Positions 31,693 to 43,558 of a DNA stretch of 64,000 bases are shown in pieces; positions within the stretch are counted from its first letter, which is position 1, and each line of letters starts with the position of its first letter. The notes under the pieces were generated by a model. It worked only from the letters and a program-made list of their open reading frames with translations. It did not search any database and had not been told where the DNA came from. The position numbers and the translations under genes were made by a program. This DNA comes from Macrothele yani (taxonomy: Eukaryota; Arthropoda; Arachnida; Araneae; Macrothelidae): positions 230,333,005-230,397,004 of the forward strand of contig CM077034.1 of NCBI GenBank assembly GCA_039090855.1, read 5' to 3'.

Positions 31693-33250
31693 CAGTAGCG
31701 AACAAAAGTATTTGTCGAAACACTTTTTCGATCATAATTTCTTTCCTGCCGGACCAAATCGGGTTATTTTGGGATATGATATGTGTTATTCAGTTGTAAA
31801 ACATGACCCACATGCAGATGGATCGGAAACCTTAACACAGATCAGGTACCGAGCTCAATCGCAAAGATCATACAAATTGACCAACAAAGTAGGTGTGTAT
31901 CGCATTCATTTAATGCAACGATAACAGAAAACAAGTACGAGAGAACGACTAAATAATAACTAATACTTGGTTGGATAACCACGAGACTTTACAACAGCTG
32001 TACAACGGGCTGGAATCGAGCCCACTAGCTTCTCGACGGTGACCTGCGGAATTCGCGCCCATTCTACAGACAGCTGGCCGAACTTCTGGAACCTATTCCG
32101 GCAGGTTTTCTTCGCACATCTTCTCCACATGTGCTCGATGAAGTTGAGGTCTGGAGATTGGCTTGGCTAGTCTAGAAGTGCGACCTGTTGCTGCTGGAAG
32201 GCTGCCTTCGCTACTCTAGAGGTGTGCTTCGGGTCGTTGTCTTGCTGCAGGATCCATCCGGGGGCATGTTCTAGTTTGCCCATGGGAAGGCATCGTTGAT
32301 GAGCATGTTCGTGTAACTCTGGCCGGTCATTATTCCGTCAATCTTGATGATGGGGCCCATTCCATTGCGAGAGAAGGCGCAGTAAACCATGAGCGATCCT
32401 CCTTCGTGCTTGACAGTCGGCTGAATGAACTGAGGGGTTGAATCTCTGGCCATCACACGGACGTCGTACGTATCAGATGCCATCACTTCCGAACAAGTTG
32501 AACTTGCTCTCGTCGGTGAAAAGCACCTTACTCCAGTCCGCCGCGGTCCAGTGTCGACGACGGCGCGCGAACGCGACTCAGCCTCTTCGATTCTTGACTG
32601 CGATGAGTGGATTCTTGGCGGGGTCGTCTTCCATTCAATCCACCAGCAATGAGACAACGGGAGATGGTCATTCGGCTGACGTTCAGGTCGTCGCGGAATT
32701 CGGTGGCGATGTCCACAGCAGTCAAGGTGGGATCAGCACGAGATCAACGGAGGATGCGTCTATCCTGACGCAACGTAGTGGAACGAGGCCTACCACATCG
32801 CGGACAGTTCTCGACGGTTCCAGTCTTCTGGTAACGTTGCAGGATAGCTGAAATGGACTGGTTTCGGATCTTGAGAGCCCTCGCAATGTCGGTGACGCGC
32901 GCATTTTGGATTCCATCATGTTCATTGGCGAGCTCCAACAGGGATCTCCGCCTTTTTTTACCCATTTCTGAAAACCTAAGATTGACTTATTATCACACTA
33001 CACATCGCAAAACCACACACAAATTCACAAGAAGAACATTCATACATGCAGCAAACAAATGGGTACTAATTGGCGACTCTTGAATATGGCCCATTTCGAA
33101 CGACAAATTCGCTCTGAGCGAAATACAAACTACGCGGCATTCTAACCTACGAATCAACGCATATCATATCCCAAAATGACCCGATTTGGTCGAGCAGAAA
33201 AAAAGTTATGGTCGAAAAACTGTTTCGAAAAATACTTTTGTTCGCTACCG
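31693..33250 (-). mobile_element. Tc1-like element, family 2, long inverted ends (1558 bp)
   Basis: Ends CAGTAGCGAACAAAAGTATT and its complement extend as an inverted repeat of about 90 bp each (to GGGATATGATATG), with TA flanks at 31691-31692 and 33251-33252. A truncated copy is at 49618-50383. Confidence 0.93.
31960..32965 (-). pseudogene. Tc1-like transposase (family 2), broken
   Basis: MGKKRRRSLLELANEHDG at 32965 opens a helix-turn-helix (VTDIARALKIRNQSISAILQRY), followed by a second one (TAVDIATEFRDDLNVSRMTISRCL). The first catalytic block is FTDESKFN-like (near 32500-32520), then RDSTPQFIQPTVKHEGGSLMVYCAFSRNG, LQQDNDPKHTS (second Asp, near 32235-32260), PDLNFIEHMW (third, near 32125) and a C-terminus ending YPTKY at 31960. 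Frameshifts near 32745, 32600 and 32480 and a stop near 32170 break it. Confidence 0.88.
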
Positions 33251-33252
33251 TA

Positions 33253-34042
33253 CCATGTACACCACGTGACACTGACATCTGAGCCCTCTGGTGGCCCATA
33301 CGGGCCCTAATGGTTATGTTTATTTAAGTTATCGAGAAATGGCAGCACTTGCTTGAGAAATAATCCCCATTTCATTTTACCTTCTCCCTTACCAATGTTA
33401 CTGTTTGTCAGTTCTGTCTCTCACACCTAAACGGTTCTCTAAATCCAGCAGAAATAAACAGCATTCAGAAGACAAATCAATTTCCTGTTTCCGGGAGTTA
33501 ATGTTTTGAGGACATGAAATGTAATCGGTTGTACATTTCGTTTCTGGTGTTCGTAGATTAGAAGTCGTAATTGAGATTAGACAAAGTAAAGTCGCTGAAT
33601 TTAGTGTTTGAATTAACTTGTGATATTAACGTCGCCTTACTTTTTTGGAATCGATATAAACGACAGTGATTATTATCGATGTCATCGTGTAACTTAGTTT
33701 TAGAAGTACAACAATCACTGTAGTGAGAAATATGGAACTCAGCCAAGAAATGCACGGACACGCTTCATTCACGCCAGTAATATTTTGTGTTTTGTGGTAC
33801 AAGGCTGAACTGGTTCCTATCAGGCTGTGACATTACCGTTGAAGACGATTTCATCGTTAGGGACGATTTCAGCCGTTAGATGGCACTGCGTCCCAAGGTA
33901 TAAACACCTCAGTTTCTGCGTTGTTTGAAATGCGGGATTGTGTGTGCTTGTCTTTTTTCTTGTTTCTTTTAAAAAAACCCTTCTACTTTTAAAACCAAAC
34001 TGTTGTTTTCACAACAAAATCCAACCCATTTTCAAAATATTT
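33253..34042. other. Unassigned spacer
   Basis: AT-rich. TTAGATGGCACTGCGTCCC near 33876 recurs as TAGATGGCGCTGCGTCCC near 34886, so a short direct repeat brackets the THAP and hairpin segment. No gene recognised in the rest. Confidence 0.4.
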
Positions 34043-34277
34043 TACTGCTGTGTGCAGACGTGCGCATCTTCTAAGAAGAAAAACGTGGGATTTTCATTCC
34101 ATGAGTTCCACTCAAATCAGAACCTAAATCAAATATTGCTGAAAGAAATATCTCGTCAGGATTTTGCTCCAAATGACAAGTTACCCTTCAACTATTGTTT
34201 GTGGTAAGCATTTTCATTCTGATAATTACGTACCTAATTCAATTTTAGAAAAAAACAACCTCAGGTATATAAACTCA
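34043..34277 (+). pseudogene. THAP zinc-finger fragment, frameshifted
   Basis: The frame from 34043 reads YCCVQTCASSKKKNVGFSFHEF (first zinc-ligand pair C-x4-C and the conserved FHxF region), then ISRQDFAPND. A +1 shift near 34180 leads to STIVCGKHFHSDNYVP (second ligand pair C-x2-H and the following HF). Order and spacing fit the THAP C2CH finger of about 90 residues. The shift prevents a working domain. The source could be a P-element-like transposase or a host THAP protein; no DDE-type core is seen nearby. A GGTAAGC at 34203-34209 could also be read as a splice donor. Confidence 0.7.
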
Positions 34278-34296
34278 TATTAAGTAAAATAGTAGG

Positions 34297-34673
34297 TAAA
34301 TGTGTAAATTTGCGTTTTAAATTATTTCGTCGGAAAAATATTAGTACTTCGGAAAAGTGCGACGTACAGGTTTTAGATTGTGAAAATTAATGGCAAATGG
34401 TGCAGAAATTTTCTGTTTCAAATGTCTTTTAAAGATTTTTTATCGTAACATTTACCTGTACGTTCGACACGTTAGGCCTACGGCAGCGTCTCTTCACAGC
34501 ATCGAACTTACAGGTAAAATTTACAATAAAAAATCTTTAAAAGAAATTTAAAATACGAAATTTCTGCGCCATTTGCCATTAATTTCCATCCTCTAAAAAT
34601 CTGTACGTCGCAATTTTTCCACGTTCTAACATTTTTCCGACGAAATAATTTAGGACGCTAATCTACACATTTA
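34297..34673. mobile_element. Foldback/MITE-like hairpin, 377 bp
   Basis: The two halves are inverted repeats of roughly 170 bp: TAAATGTGTA..ATTATTTCGTCGGAAAAAT..GCGACGTACAG..TTAATGGCAAATGG..TTTTAAAGATTTTTTAT..TTTACCTGTA on the left returns as its complement on the right (34498-34673). The short centre is near 34474-34497. No coding content. A clear target duplication was not found. Confidence 0.8.
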
Positions 34674-35225
34674 TCAAAATCTCGGCCCTACATCGTTGAA
34701 GAATAAAGGAGGAATGAGCTTTACACATGAAATTACAACAGTTCCTACAGAAAAATTCTCTTGCCCAAGTACTACGAATTCAGAATGCAAATATCCATCT
34801 GTTAATGTGAAAGTGAATATAAAAAAAAAATCTCAAATGTAAATAATGATACGGAATCAGTTTGTTAATGCGAACTACGTCAATAGATGGCGCTGCGTCC
34901 CTACTCATCTCTTCTATCCTCGCTGTTTTTGCTTAACGCCTGGTAGAATCGAGTTCAGCCTTGCAATAACATTGAATGCATTATTTGTAACAGTTGCTTT
35001 TAATGAGAGATGTTAGTGACTTATTTTTCCTTTGGAATAAAGTTCTATGTAAATTATTTTCACAATAAACAATTGTGCAACTATTTTATGTATTTATTAC
35101 TGTACAATAAATTGATACTACTCAGTGGCGTATTGCATCGTTTGATATTCAATTGTTGAGACCGTACGCTTCGCATCGGCAACGCTATGACTCAGTACAA
35201 GCATAATACAAATCATTGAAAAACG
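34674..35225. other. Unassigned AT-rich spacer
   Basis: A short open stretch (34687-34842, ending in KKKSQM) follows the hairpin; it could be a disrupted continuation of the THAP-containing gene but shows no motif. Nothing else recognised. Confidence 0.3.
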
Positions 35226-35377
35226 AGGTTTGTCCGGAAAGTAATGAGGCCAATTATCCTGTGCCAATCAGAAGGGCCGGAGGGCGGAGTCTCCGGGCGT
35301 GACAGGTGGCGGGGTATCTTAGGTAAACGATCGATGTCTCGTGAGTTTCCTCTGAGCTTCTACAGAGTGAGAATCGC

Positions 35378-38300
35378 TTGCGAAGCGAGGAGCGGTGTGA
35401 GCGTCGCGTAACGGTCAAAACGCAGAAGAGTACCGAACAGCGGTGTGAGCGTCGCGTAACGGTCAAAACGCAGAAGGGTGTCGAACAGCGGCGTGAACGT
35501 CGCGTAACGGTCAAAACGCAGAAGGATGTCGAACAGGGGCGTGAGCGTCGCGTAACGGTCAAAACGCAGAAGAGTGTCGAACAGCGGCGTGAGCGTCGCG
35601 AAACCGTCAAAACGCAGAAGAGTACCGAACAGCGGCGTAAGCGTCGCGTAACGGTCAAAACGCAGAAGGATGTCGAACAGCGGCGTGAGCGTCGCTTAAC
35701 GGTCAAAACGCAGAAGGGTGTCGAACAGGGGCGTGAGCGTCGCGTAACGGTCAAAACGCAGAAGATTGTCGAACAGCGGTGTGAGCTTCGCGTAATGGTC
35801 AAAACGCAGAAGATTGTCGAACAGCGGTGTGAGCGTCGCGTAACGGTCAAAACGCAGAAGGGTGTTGAACAGCTGCGTGAGCGTCGCTTAACGGTCAAAA
35901 CGTAGAAGGGTGTCGAACAGCGGCGTGAGCGTCGCTTAACGGTCAAAACGCAGAAGGGTGTCGAACAGGGGCGTGAGCGTCGCGTAACGGGCAAAACGCA
36001 GAAGGGTGTCGAATAGCGGTGTGAGCTTCGCGTAACGGTCAAAACGCAGAACGATGTCGAACAGCGGCGTGAGCGTCGCGTAACGGTCAAAACGCAGAAG
36101 ATTGTCGAACAGCGGTGTGAGCTTCGCGTAATGGTCAAAACGCAGAAGATTGTCGAACAGCGGTGTGAGCGTCGCGTAACGGTCAAAACGCAGAAGGGTG
36201 TTGAACAGCTGCGTGAGCGTCGCTTAACGGTCAAAACGTAGAAGGGTGTCGAACAGCGGCGTGAACGTCGCGTAACGGTCAAAACGCAGAAGGATGTCGA
36301 ACAGCGGCGTAAGCGTCGCGTAACGGTCAAAACGCAGAAGGATGTCGAACAGCGGCGTGAGCGTCGCTTAACGATCAAAACGCAGAAGGGTGTCGAACAG
36401 CGGCGTGAGCGTCGCGTAACGGTCAAAACGCAGAAGGGTGTCGAACAGGGGCGTGAGCGTCGCGTAACGGTCAAAACGCAGAAGGGTGTCGAATAGCGGT
36501 GTGAGCTTCGCGTAACGGTCAAAACGCAGAAGGATGTCGAACAGCGGCGTGAGCGTCGAGTAACGGTCAAAACGCAGAAGATTGTCGAACAGCGGTGTGA
36601 GCTTCGCGTAATGGTCAAAACGCAGAAGATTGTCGAACAGCGGCGTAAGCGTCGCGTAACGGTCAAAACGCAGAAGGATGTCGAACAGCGGCGTGAGCGT
36701 CGCTTACCGGTCAAAACGCAGAAGGGTGTCGAACAGCGGCGTGAGCGTCGCTTAACGGTCAAAACGCAGAAGGGTGTCGAACCGGGGCGTGAGCGTCGCG
36801 TAACGGTCAAAACGCAGAAGGGTGTCGAATAGCGGTGTGAGCTTCGCGTAACGGTCAAAACGCAGAAGGATGTCGAACAGCGGCGTGAGCGTCGCGTAAC
36901 GGTCAAAACGCAGAAGATTGTCGAACAGCGGTGTGAGCTTCGCGTAATGGTCAAAACGCAGAAGAGTGTCGAACAGCGGTGTGAGCGTCGCGTAACGGTC
37001 AAAACGCAGAAGGGTGTCGAACAGCTGCGTGAGCGTCGCTTAACGGTTAAAACGTAGAAGGGTGTCGAACAGCGGCGTGAACGTCGCGTAACGGTCAAAA
37101 CGCAGAAGGATGTCGAACCGCGGCGTAAGCGTCGCGTAACGGTCAAAACGCAGAAGGATGTCGAACAGCGGCGTGAGGGTCGCTTAACGGTCAAAACGCA
37201 GAAGGGTGTCGAACAGCGGCGTGAGCGTCGCTTAACGGTCAAAACGCAGAAGGGTGTCGAACAGCGGCGAGAGCGTCGCGTAACGGTCAAAACGCAGAAG
37301 GATGTCGAACAGCGGCGTGAGCGTCGCGTAACGGTCAAAACGCAGAATATTGTCGAACAGCGGCGTGAGCGTCGCGTAATGGTCAAAACGCAGAAGAGTG
37401 TCGAACAGCGGTGTGAGCGTCGCGTAACGGTCAAAACGCAGAAGAGTGTCGAACAGCGGCGTGAGCGTCGCTTAACGGTCAAAACGCAGTAGGGTGTCGA
37501 ATAGCGGTGTGAGCGTCGCTTAACGGTCAAAACGCAGAAGGGTGTCGAACAGCGGCGTGAGCGTCGCGTAACGGTCAAAACGCAGAAGATTGTCGAACAG
37601 CGGCGTGAGCGTCGCGTAATGGTCAAAACGCAGAAGAGTGTCGAACAGCGGTGTGAGCGTCGCGTAACGGTCAAAACGCAGAAGGGTGTCGAACAGCGGT
37701 GTGAGCGTCGCGTAACGGTCAAAACGCAGAAGATTGTCGAACAGTGGTGTGAGCGTCGCGTAACGATCAAAACGCAGAAGTGTGCCGAACAGCGGCGTGA
37801 GCGTCGCATAACGGTCAAAACGCAGAAGAATGTCAAACAGCGGTGTGCGCGTCGCGTAACTTTCAGAACGCATAAGAGTGTCGAACAGTGGTGTGAGCGT
37901 CGCTTAACGGTCAAAACGCAGGAGAGTGTCATTCAGTGGCGTGAGCGTCGCGTAACGGTTAAAACGCAGAAGGGTGTCGAACAGCGGCGTGAGCTTCGCG
38001 TAATGGTCAAAACGCAGAAGATTGTCGAACAGCGGTGTGAGCGTCGCGTAACGGTCAAAACGCAGAAGGGTGTTGAACAGCTGCGTGAGCGTCGCTTAAC
38101 GGTCAAAACGTAGAAGGGTGTCGAACAGCGGCGTGAACGTCGCGTAACGGTCAAAACGCAGAAGGGTGTCGAACAGCGGCGTGAGCGTCGCTTAACGGTC
38201 AAAACGCAGAAGGGTGTCGAACAGGGGCGTGAGCGTCGCGTAACGGTCAAAACGCAGAAGGGTGTCGAATAGCGGTGTGAGCTTCGCGTAACGGTCAAAA

Positions 38301-41060
38301 CGCAGAAGGATGTCGAACAGCGGCGTGAGCGTCGCGTAACGGTCAAAACGCAGAAGGATGTCGAACAGCGGCGTGAGCGTCGCTTAACGGTCAAAACGCA
38401 GAAGGGTGTCGAACAGCGGCGTGAGCGTCGCTTAACGGTCAAAACGCAGAAGGGTGTCGAACAGGGGCGTGAGCGTCGCGTAACGGTCAAAACGCAGAAG
38501 GGTGTCGAATAGCGGTGTGAGCTTCGCGTAACGGTCAAAACGCAGAAGGATGTCGAACAGCGGCGTGAGCGTCGCGTAACGGTCAAAACGCAGAAGATTG
38601 TCGAACAGCGGCGTAAGCGTCGCGTAACGGTCAAAACGCAGAAGATTGTCGAACAGCGGCGTGAGCGTCGCTTACCGGTCAAAACGCAGAAGGGTGTCGA
38701 ACAGCGGCGTGAGCGTCGCGTAACGGTCAAAACGCAGAAGGGTGTCGAATAGCGGTGTGAGCTTCGCGTAACGGTCAAAACGCAGAAGGATGTCGAACAG
38801 CGGCGTGAGCGTCGCGTAACGGTCAAAACGCAGAAGATTGTCGAACAGCGGTGTGAGCTTCGCGTAATGGTCAAAACGCAGAAGATTGTCGAACAGCGGT
38901 GTGAGCGTCGCGTAACGGTCAAAACGCAGAAGGGTGTTGAACAGCTGCGTGAGCGTCGCTTAACGGTCAAAACGTAGAAGGGTGTCGAACAGCGGCGTGA
39001 ACGTCGCGTAACGGTCAAAACGCAGAAGGATGTCGAACAGCGGCGTAAGCGTCGCGTAACGGTCAAAACGCAGAAGGATGTCGAACAGCGGCGTGAGCGT
39101 CGCTTAACGGTCAAAACGCAGAAGGGTGTCGAACAGCGGCGTGAGCGTCGCTTAACGGTCAAAACGCAGAAGGGTGTCGAACAGGGGCGTGAGCGTCGCG
39201 TAACGGTAAAAACGCAGAAGGGTGTCGAATAGCGGTGTGAGCTTCGCGTAACGGTCAAAACGCAGAAGGATGTCGAACAGCGGCGTGAGCGTCGCGTAAC
39301 GGTCAAAACGCAGAAGATTGTCGAACAGCGGTGTGAGCTTCGCGTAATGGTCAAAACGCAGAAGAGTGTCGAACAGCGGTGTGAGCGTCGCGTAACGGTC
39401 AAAACGCAGAAGGGTGTCGAACAGCTGCGTGAGCGTCGCTTAACGGTCAAAACGTAGAAGGGTGTCGAACAGCGGCGTGAGCGTCGCGTAACGGTCAAAA
39501 CGCAGAAGATTGTCGAACAGCGGCGTGAGCGTCGCGTAATGGTCAAAACGCAGAAGAGTGTCGAACAGCGGTGTAAGCGTCGCGTAACGGTCAAAACGCA
39601 GAAGATTGTCAAACAGCGGTGTGAGCGTCGCGTAATGGTCAAAACGCAGAAGAGTGTCGAACAGCGGCGTGAGCGTCGCTTAACGGTCAAAACGCAGAAG
39701 GGTGTCGAATAGCGGTGTGAGCGTCGCTTAACGGTCAAAACGCAGAAGGGTGTCGAACAGCGGCGTGAGCGTCGCGTAACGGTCAAAACGCAGAAGATTG
39801 TCGAACAGCGGCGTGAGCGTCGCGTAACGGTCAAAACGCAGAAGATTGTCGAACAGTGGTGTGAGCGTCGCGTAACGATCAAAACGCAGAAGTGTGCCGA
39901 ACAGCGGCGTGAGCGTCGCGTAACGGTCAAAACGTTGAAGGGCGTCGAACAGGTGTGTGAGCGTCGCATAACGGTCAAAACGCAGAAGAGTGCCGAACAG
40001 CGGTGTGAGTGTCGTGTAACGGTCAAAACGCAGAAGAATGTCAAACAGATTTGTGCGCGTCGCGTAACTTTCAAAACGCAGAAGAGTGTCGAACAGCGGT
40101 GTGAGCGTCGCTTAACGGTCAAAACGCAGGAGAGTGTCATTCAGTGGCGTGAGCGTCGCGTAACGGTTAAAACGCAGAAGGGTGTCGAACAGCGGCATGA
40201 GCGTCGCGTAACGATCAAAACGCATAAGGGTGTCGAACAGCGGTGTGAGTGTCGCGTAACGGTCAAAACGCAGAAGGATGCCGAACAGCGGCGTGAGTGT
40301 CGCGTAACGGTCAACACGCAGGAGAGTGTCGAACAGCGGTGTGAGCGTCGCGAAACGGACAAAACGCAGAAGAGTGTCGAACAGCGCTGTGAGCGTCGCG
40401 TAACGGTCAAAACGCAGAAGAGTGCCGAACAGCGGTGTGAGCGTCGCGTAACGATCAAAACGCAGAAGAGTGCCGAACAGCGGTGTGAGCGTCGCGTAAC
40501 GGCCAAAACGCAGAAGAGTGTCATACAGCGACGTGAGACTCGTGTAACGGTGAAAATGCAGAAGATTGTCGAACAGCGGTGTGGGCGTCGCGTAACGGTC
40601 AAAACGCAGAAGAGTGTCGAACAGCGGTGTGAGCATCGCGTAACGGTCAAAACGCAGAAGAATGTCGAACAGCGGTGTGAGCGTCGCGTAATGGTCAAAA
40701 CGCAGAAGAGTGTCGAACAGCGGCGTGAGCGTCGCTTAACGATCAAAACGCAGAAGTGTGCCGAACAGCGGCGTGAGCGTCGCGTAACGGTCAAAACGCA
40801 GAAGGGTGTCGAACAACAGTGTGAGCGTCGCGTAACGGTCAAAACGTTGAAGGGCGTCGAACAGGTGTGTGAGCGTCGCATAACGGTCAAAACGCAGAAG
40901 AGTGCCGAACAGCGGTGTGAGTGTCGCGTAACGGTCAAAACGCAGAAGCGTGCCGAACAGCGGTGTGAGCGTCGCGTAACGATCAAAACGCAGAAGATTG
41001 TCGAACAGCGGTGTGGGCGTCGCGTAACGGTCAAAACGCAAAAGAGTGTCGAACAGCGGT
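35378..41060. repeat. 48-bp minisatellite, about 118 units, all in register
   Basis: The consensus unit contains GTGAGCGTCGCGTAACGG, TCAAAACGCAGAAG and TGTCGAACAGCGG. The phase is kept without net indel over 5.6 kb: the marker variant CGTAGAAG occurs at 35901, 36237, 37053, 38109, 38973 and 39453, all multiples of 48 apart. Because 48 is divisible by three, 16-residue repeats run open on both strands (up to 892 codons on minus); these are treated as repeat by-products. Confidence 0.97.
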
Positions 41061-41424
41061 ACGCGGTAAAGTTTCCTGTTAAACTTGAAAAATCCGCAAC
41101 CGAGACGCTTGCTATGATATAGAAAGCCTACGGGAAGGATGCTTAATCGAAAGCTCAAATGTTTCGGTGCCACCAAACGTTCACAGAGGGAAGAGAGAGC
41201 GTCTAGGATGAGCTACGCGCTTCAAGGTCTCACACTTCGGACAATGTGGAAAAGGTCAAAGCGGTTTTGGACTCTGGCCGACGTCTGCGTGTTAGACTGG
41301 TAGCAGAACACGTGGGAATCTCGAAATCCATTGTGCATGAAATCATCACGCAAGAATTGCAAATGCGGAAACTTTGCGCCAAATTGGTTCCTAAGGTTTT
41401 GACCGATGAACAGAGGAACAACAG
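41045..41424 (+). pseudogene. mariner transposase N-terminal fragment
   Basis: VEQRYAVKFPVKLEKSATETL follows directly on the last 48-bp unit, then a stop and AYGKDA, and later NVEKVKAVLDSGRRLRVRL, VAEHVGISKSIVHEIITQEL, MRKLCAKLVPKVLTDEQR. These are the two helix-turn-helix parts of a mariner transposase; the DDE core is absent. The usual start methionine position is occupied by GTC, the last codons of the repeat unit (GTC GAA CAG CGG), so the array seems to include the original start region. Confidence 0.85.
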
Positions 41425-41439
41425 TGTGCCGATTTCTCA

Positions 41440-41494
41440 CCGCCTGTCAAATGGACGTTTCTGTTCCAGACAGAAACGTCCATGTGACAGGCGG
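41440..41494. other. Hairpin at mariner/Tc1 junction
   Basis: CCGCCTGTCA..ATGGACGTTTCTGT (41440-41464) pairs with its complement at 41470-41494, 24 of 25 bases. It may be a doubled terminal repeat of the Tc1 element to the right. Confidence 0.85.
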
Positions 41495-42539
41495 CTGCCA
41501 AGAAAAATCCAGCATTTGGTAGGGGATATGATCACCCCTGACTGCGTTGCAGGATTTACAACGTCTGTCCATGCTGAGGACGAGGTTGTCAAGGAGCTGT
41601 TGAGGCATCGCGGACCATTCCTCTTGTAGCGCCAATCGCAGCAGCGGAAACGTTGCTGGCGGCTGGTGACGTGCTGCCAAGCATCTCCCGAGAAGTTCCC
41701 ACACGTGTTCGATTGGATTTAGGTCCGGGGACCTAGCGGGCCAATCCATGCGTTGAATATCTTCAATCTCCAACAGCTCTTTGACAGCCACTGTACGATG
41801 AGGTGTAGCGTTGTCGTCCATGAAGAGGAACTCAGGACCCACAACACCTCTAAACAGACGCACGTGAGGCAGGAGAACTACGGTACAATAGCGGACACCA
41901 GTGACTGAACCTCCTTGGAATATGTGGAGGTCAGTACGGCTACCAAGTATGATACCGCCCCAAACAAGAACTCCACCACCTCTAAACCGGTCAATTTCGA
42001 TGATGTTGGAGGTGTGATTGCGTGTTTCCTGCTCTCTCCAGATGTGTATACGTCCAGAATCCCTCGTCAGACTAACTCGGCTCTCATCCGTAAACAGAAC
42101 TCGACCCCATTGCTGATGTGTCCAGTTCTTGTGTTCCTGGCACCACAGAAACCGCCGTTTCCGATGAGCAGGCGTTAATGGCACACACCGTACTGGTCGT
42201 CAGTCAAATAGACCACCTTTGTGCAGCCTCCTGGATACGGTAAAACGCGATAACGGGCGTCCAGTTGTCTGTTGCATGTGCCTTGCGATTTCTCCCGCTG
42301 TCTCATCTCGCCTGTAGGACAATATACCGGTCGTCCGCCGCCGTGGTTGCTCGTGGACGACCACTGCTAAACTCTCGGACAGCTGTTCCTGTCGTTTGAA
42401 ATGCTCTCCCAGCTCGTGAAACGATGCTGTGAGCGATCCCGAACTCCTCGGCCACACTTCGACCTTCTTTCAACTTCCCAATCGCGCGACCTCGGGTAAA
42501 GTCCTCCAGATGTCATCTACTGGATTGCCTGTTGGCCAT
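41447..42539 (-). pseudogene. Tc1-like transposase with nearly intact catalytic core
   Basis: The frame 42457-41447 is open except for one TGA at about 42202. It reads FTVSRRLHKGGLFD (second helix-turn-helix), PLTPAHRKRRFLWCQEHKNW, VLFTDESRVSL (first Asp), GGGVLVWGGIILGSRTDLHIF, FMDDNATPHRTVAV (second Asp), MDWPARSPDLNPIEHVWELL (Glu, giving DD34E) and CKSCNAVRGDHIPY, running past the usual end into the hairpin. Further N-terminal residues (EGRSVAEEFGIAHSIVSRA) lie in another frame up to a start near 42539. The core residues of all three catalytic positions are present, making it the least damaged transposase here. Confidence 0.92.
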
Positions 42540-42800
42540 ATCACACGGTGGCAGCAACTCGACGTCGTTCAAAGCGATGTACACCGTGTAATAGCTTTCA
42601 CCGAATTGCTGAGCGTACACCGCCCTTGTGCTTTATACCTTTCCGACACTCCCCCTCCCCCTTCTACGTCATGCTGCATATATGCGCATGCCCTACCGTG
42701 AAGGACCCTAGTCTATCTCCTGAGTGGTCTTTAGGTCCGTTCTGCCTGCTCGTTCCGCTGTTATGCTAATTTCTCTTCTTCATCCTTAATTTTTGCACAC
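42540..42800. other. Spacer between two Tc1-like elements
   Basis: Contains a pyrimidine-rich CCCCCTCCCCC stretch near 42650-42662. Terminal repeats of either neighbour were not recognised. Confidence 0.4.
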
Positions 42801-43558
42801 CAGCGTTGTTAGCGCTTGAGATATGGGCCATAGTATTTCGGAGGTAGAAACGAAGTTCGGATTTTCACGGACGACCATTGCAAGGGTGTACCGTGACTAC
42901 AAGAATTCCGGCAAAACCTCCAACCTACGATAGCAGTGTGGCCGTAAAAAGACATTGGGTGAACGTGACCATCGTCGGCTGTCAAGAATCGTTTCACGCG
43001 ACACTCTCGCAGGTAGCATCGGAATTCAATGCTGGAGCCTCAACAAGCATCAGCGTCGGGACTGTGCAACGTACTCTGCACGATATGGGCTTTGGGAGCC
43101 GACGCCCAACTCGAGTCCCCTTGATGGGTGTACGACGCAGAGCTATGTGCTTCCCTTGGGCACGGCAACACTGCCACTGGACACTTGATGACTGGAAACA
43201 AGTAGCCTGCTCTGACGAGTCACGTTTCCAAGTGTATTGGACAGATAGAAGGATTCGTGTGTGGCGCAAACCCCATGAAGCCATGGATCCCGCCTGTCAA
43301 CAGGGAAATGTACCGGCTGGGGGGGGGGTTCCGTAATGGTATGGGGTGTGCTTAGCTGGACTTCACTGGGACCCCTGGTACGTCTACAAACGTCTGTGAC
43401 CGGCCAGCACTATGTGCGCATCCTTTCTGACGAGGTACACCCGTTCATGTCCTGCATTCATGCTGATGGGTTGGGCCTGCAATGCACCTCCACACAAGTG
43501 TCGGGACGCCACATTATGGTTAAAGGTGCATTGATCTGAGTTTGGGGTGTTTCCATTC

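Larger units (their letters stand above)
35226..41424 (+). mobile_element. mariner fragment carrying a giant 48-bp array
   Basis: The left tip AGGTTTGTCCGGAAAGTAATG at 35226 looks like a mariner end. After the array the plus strand gives a mariner N-terminal region (41057-41424). The element is truncated on the right, at the edge of the next Tc1 element, and its catalytic core is missing. Confidence 0.75.

Noticed and set aside
35254..40140. Open frames of 892 and 735 codons on the minus strand
   Set aside because: They are read-through of a stop-free 48-bp unit (48 = 16 codons). There is no domain, no independent start context and the opposite strand is also largely open.
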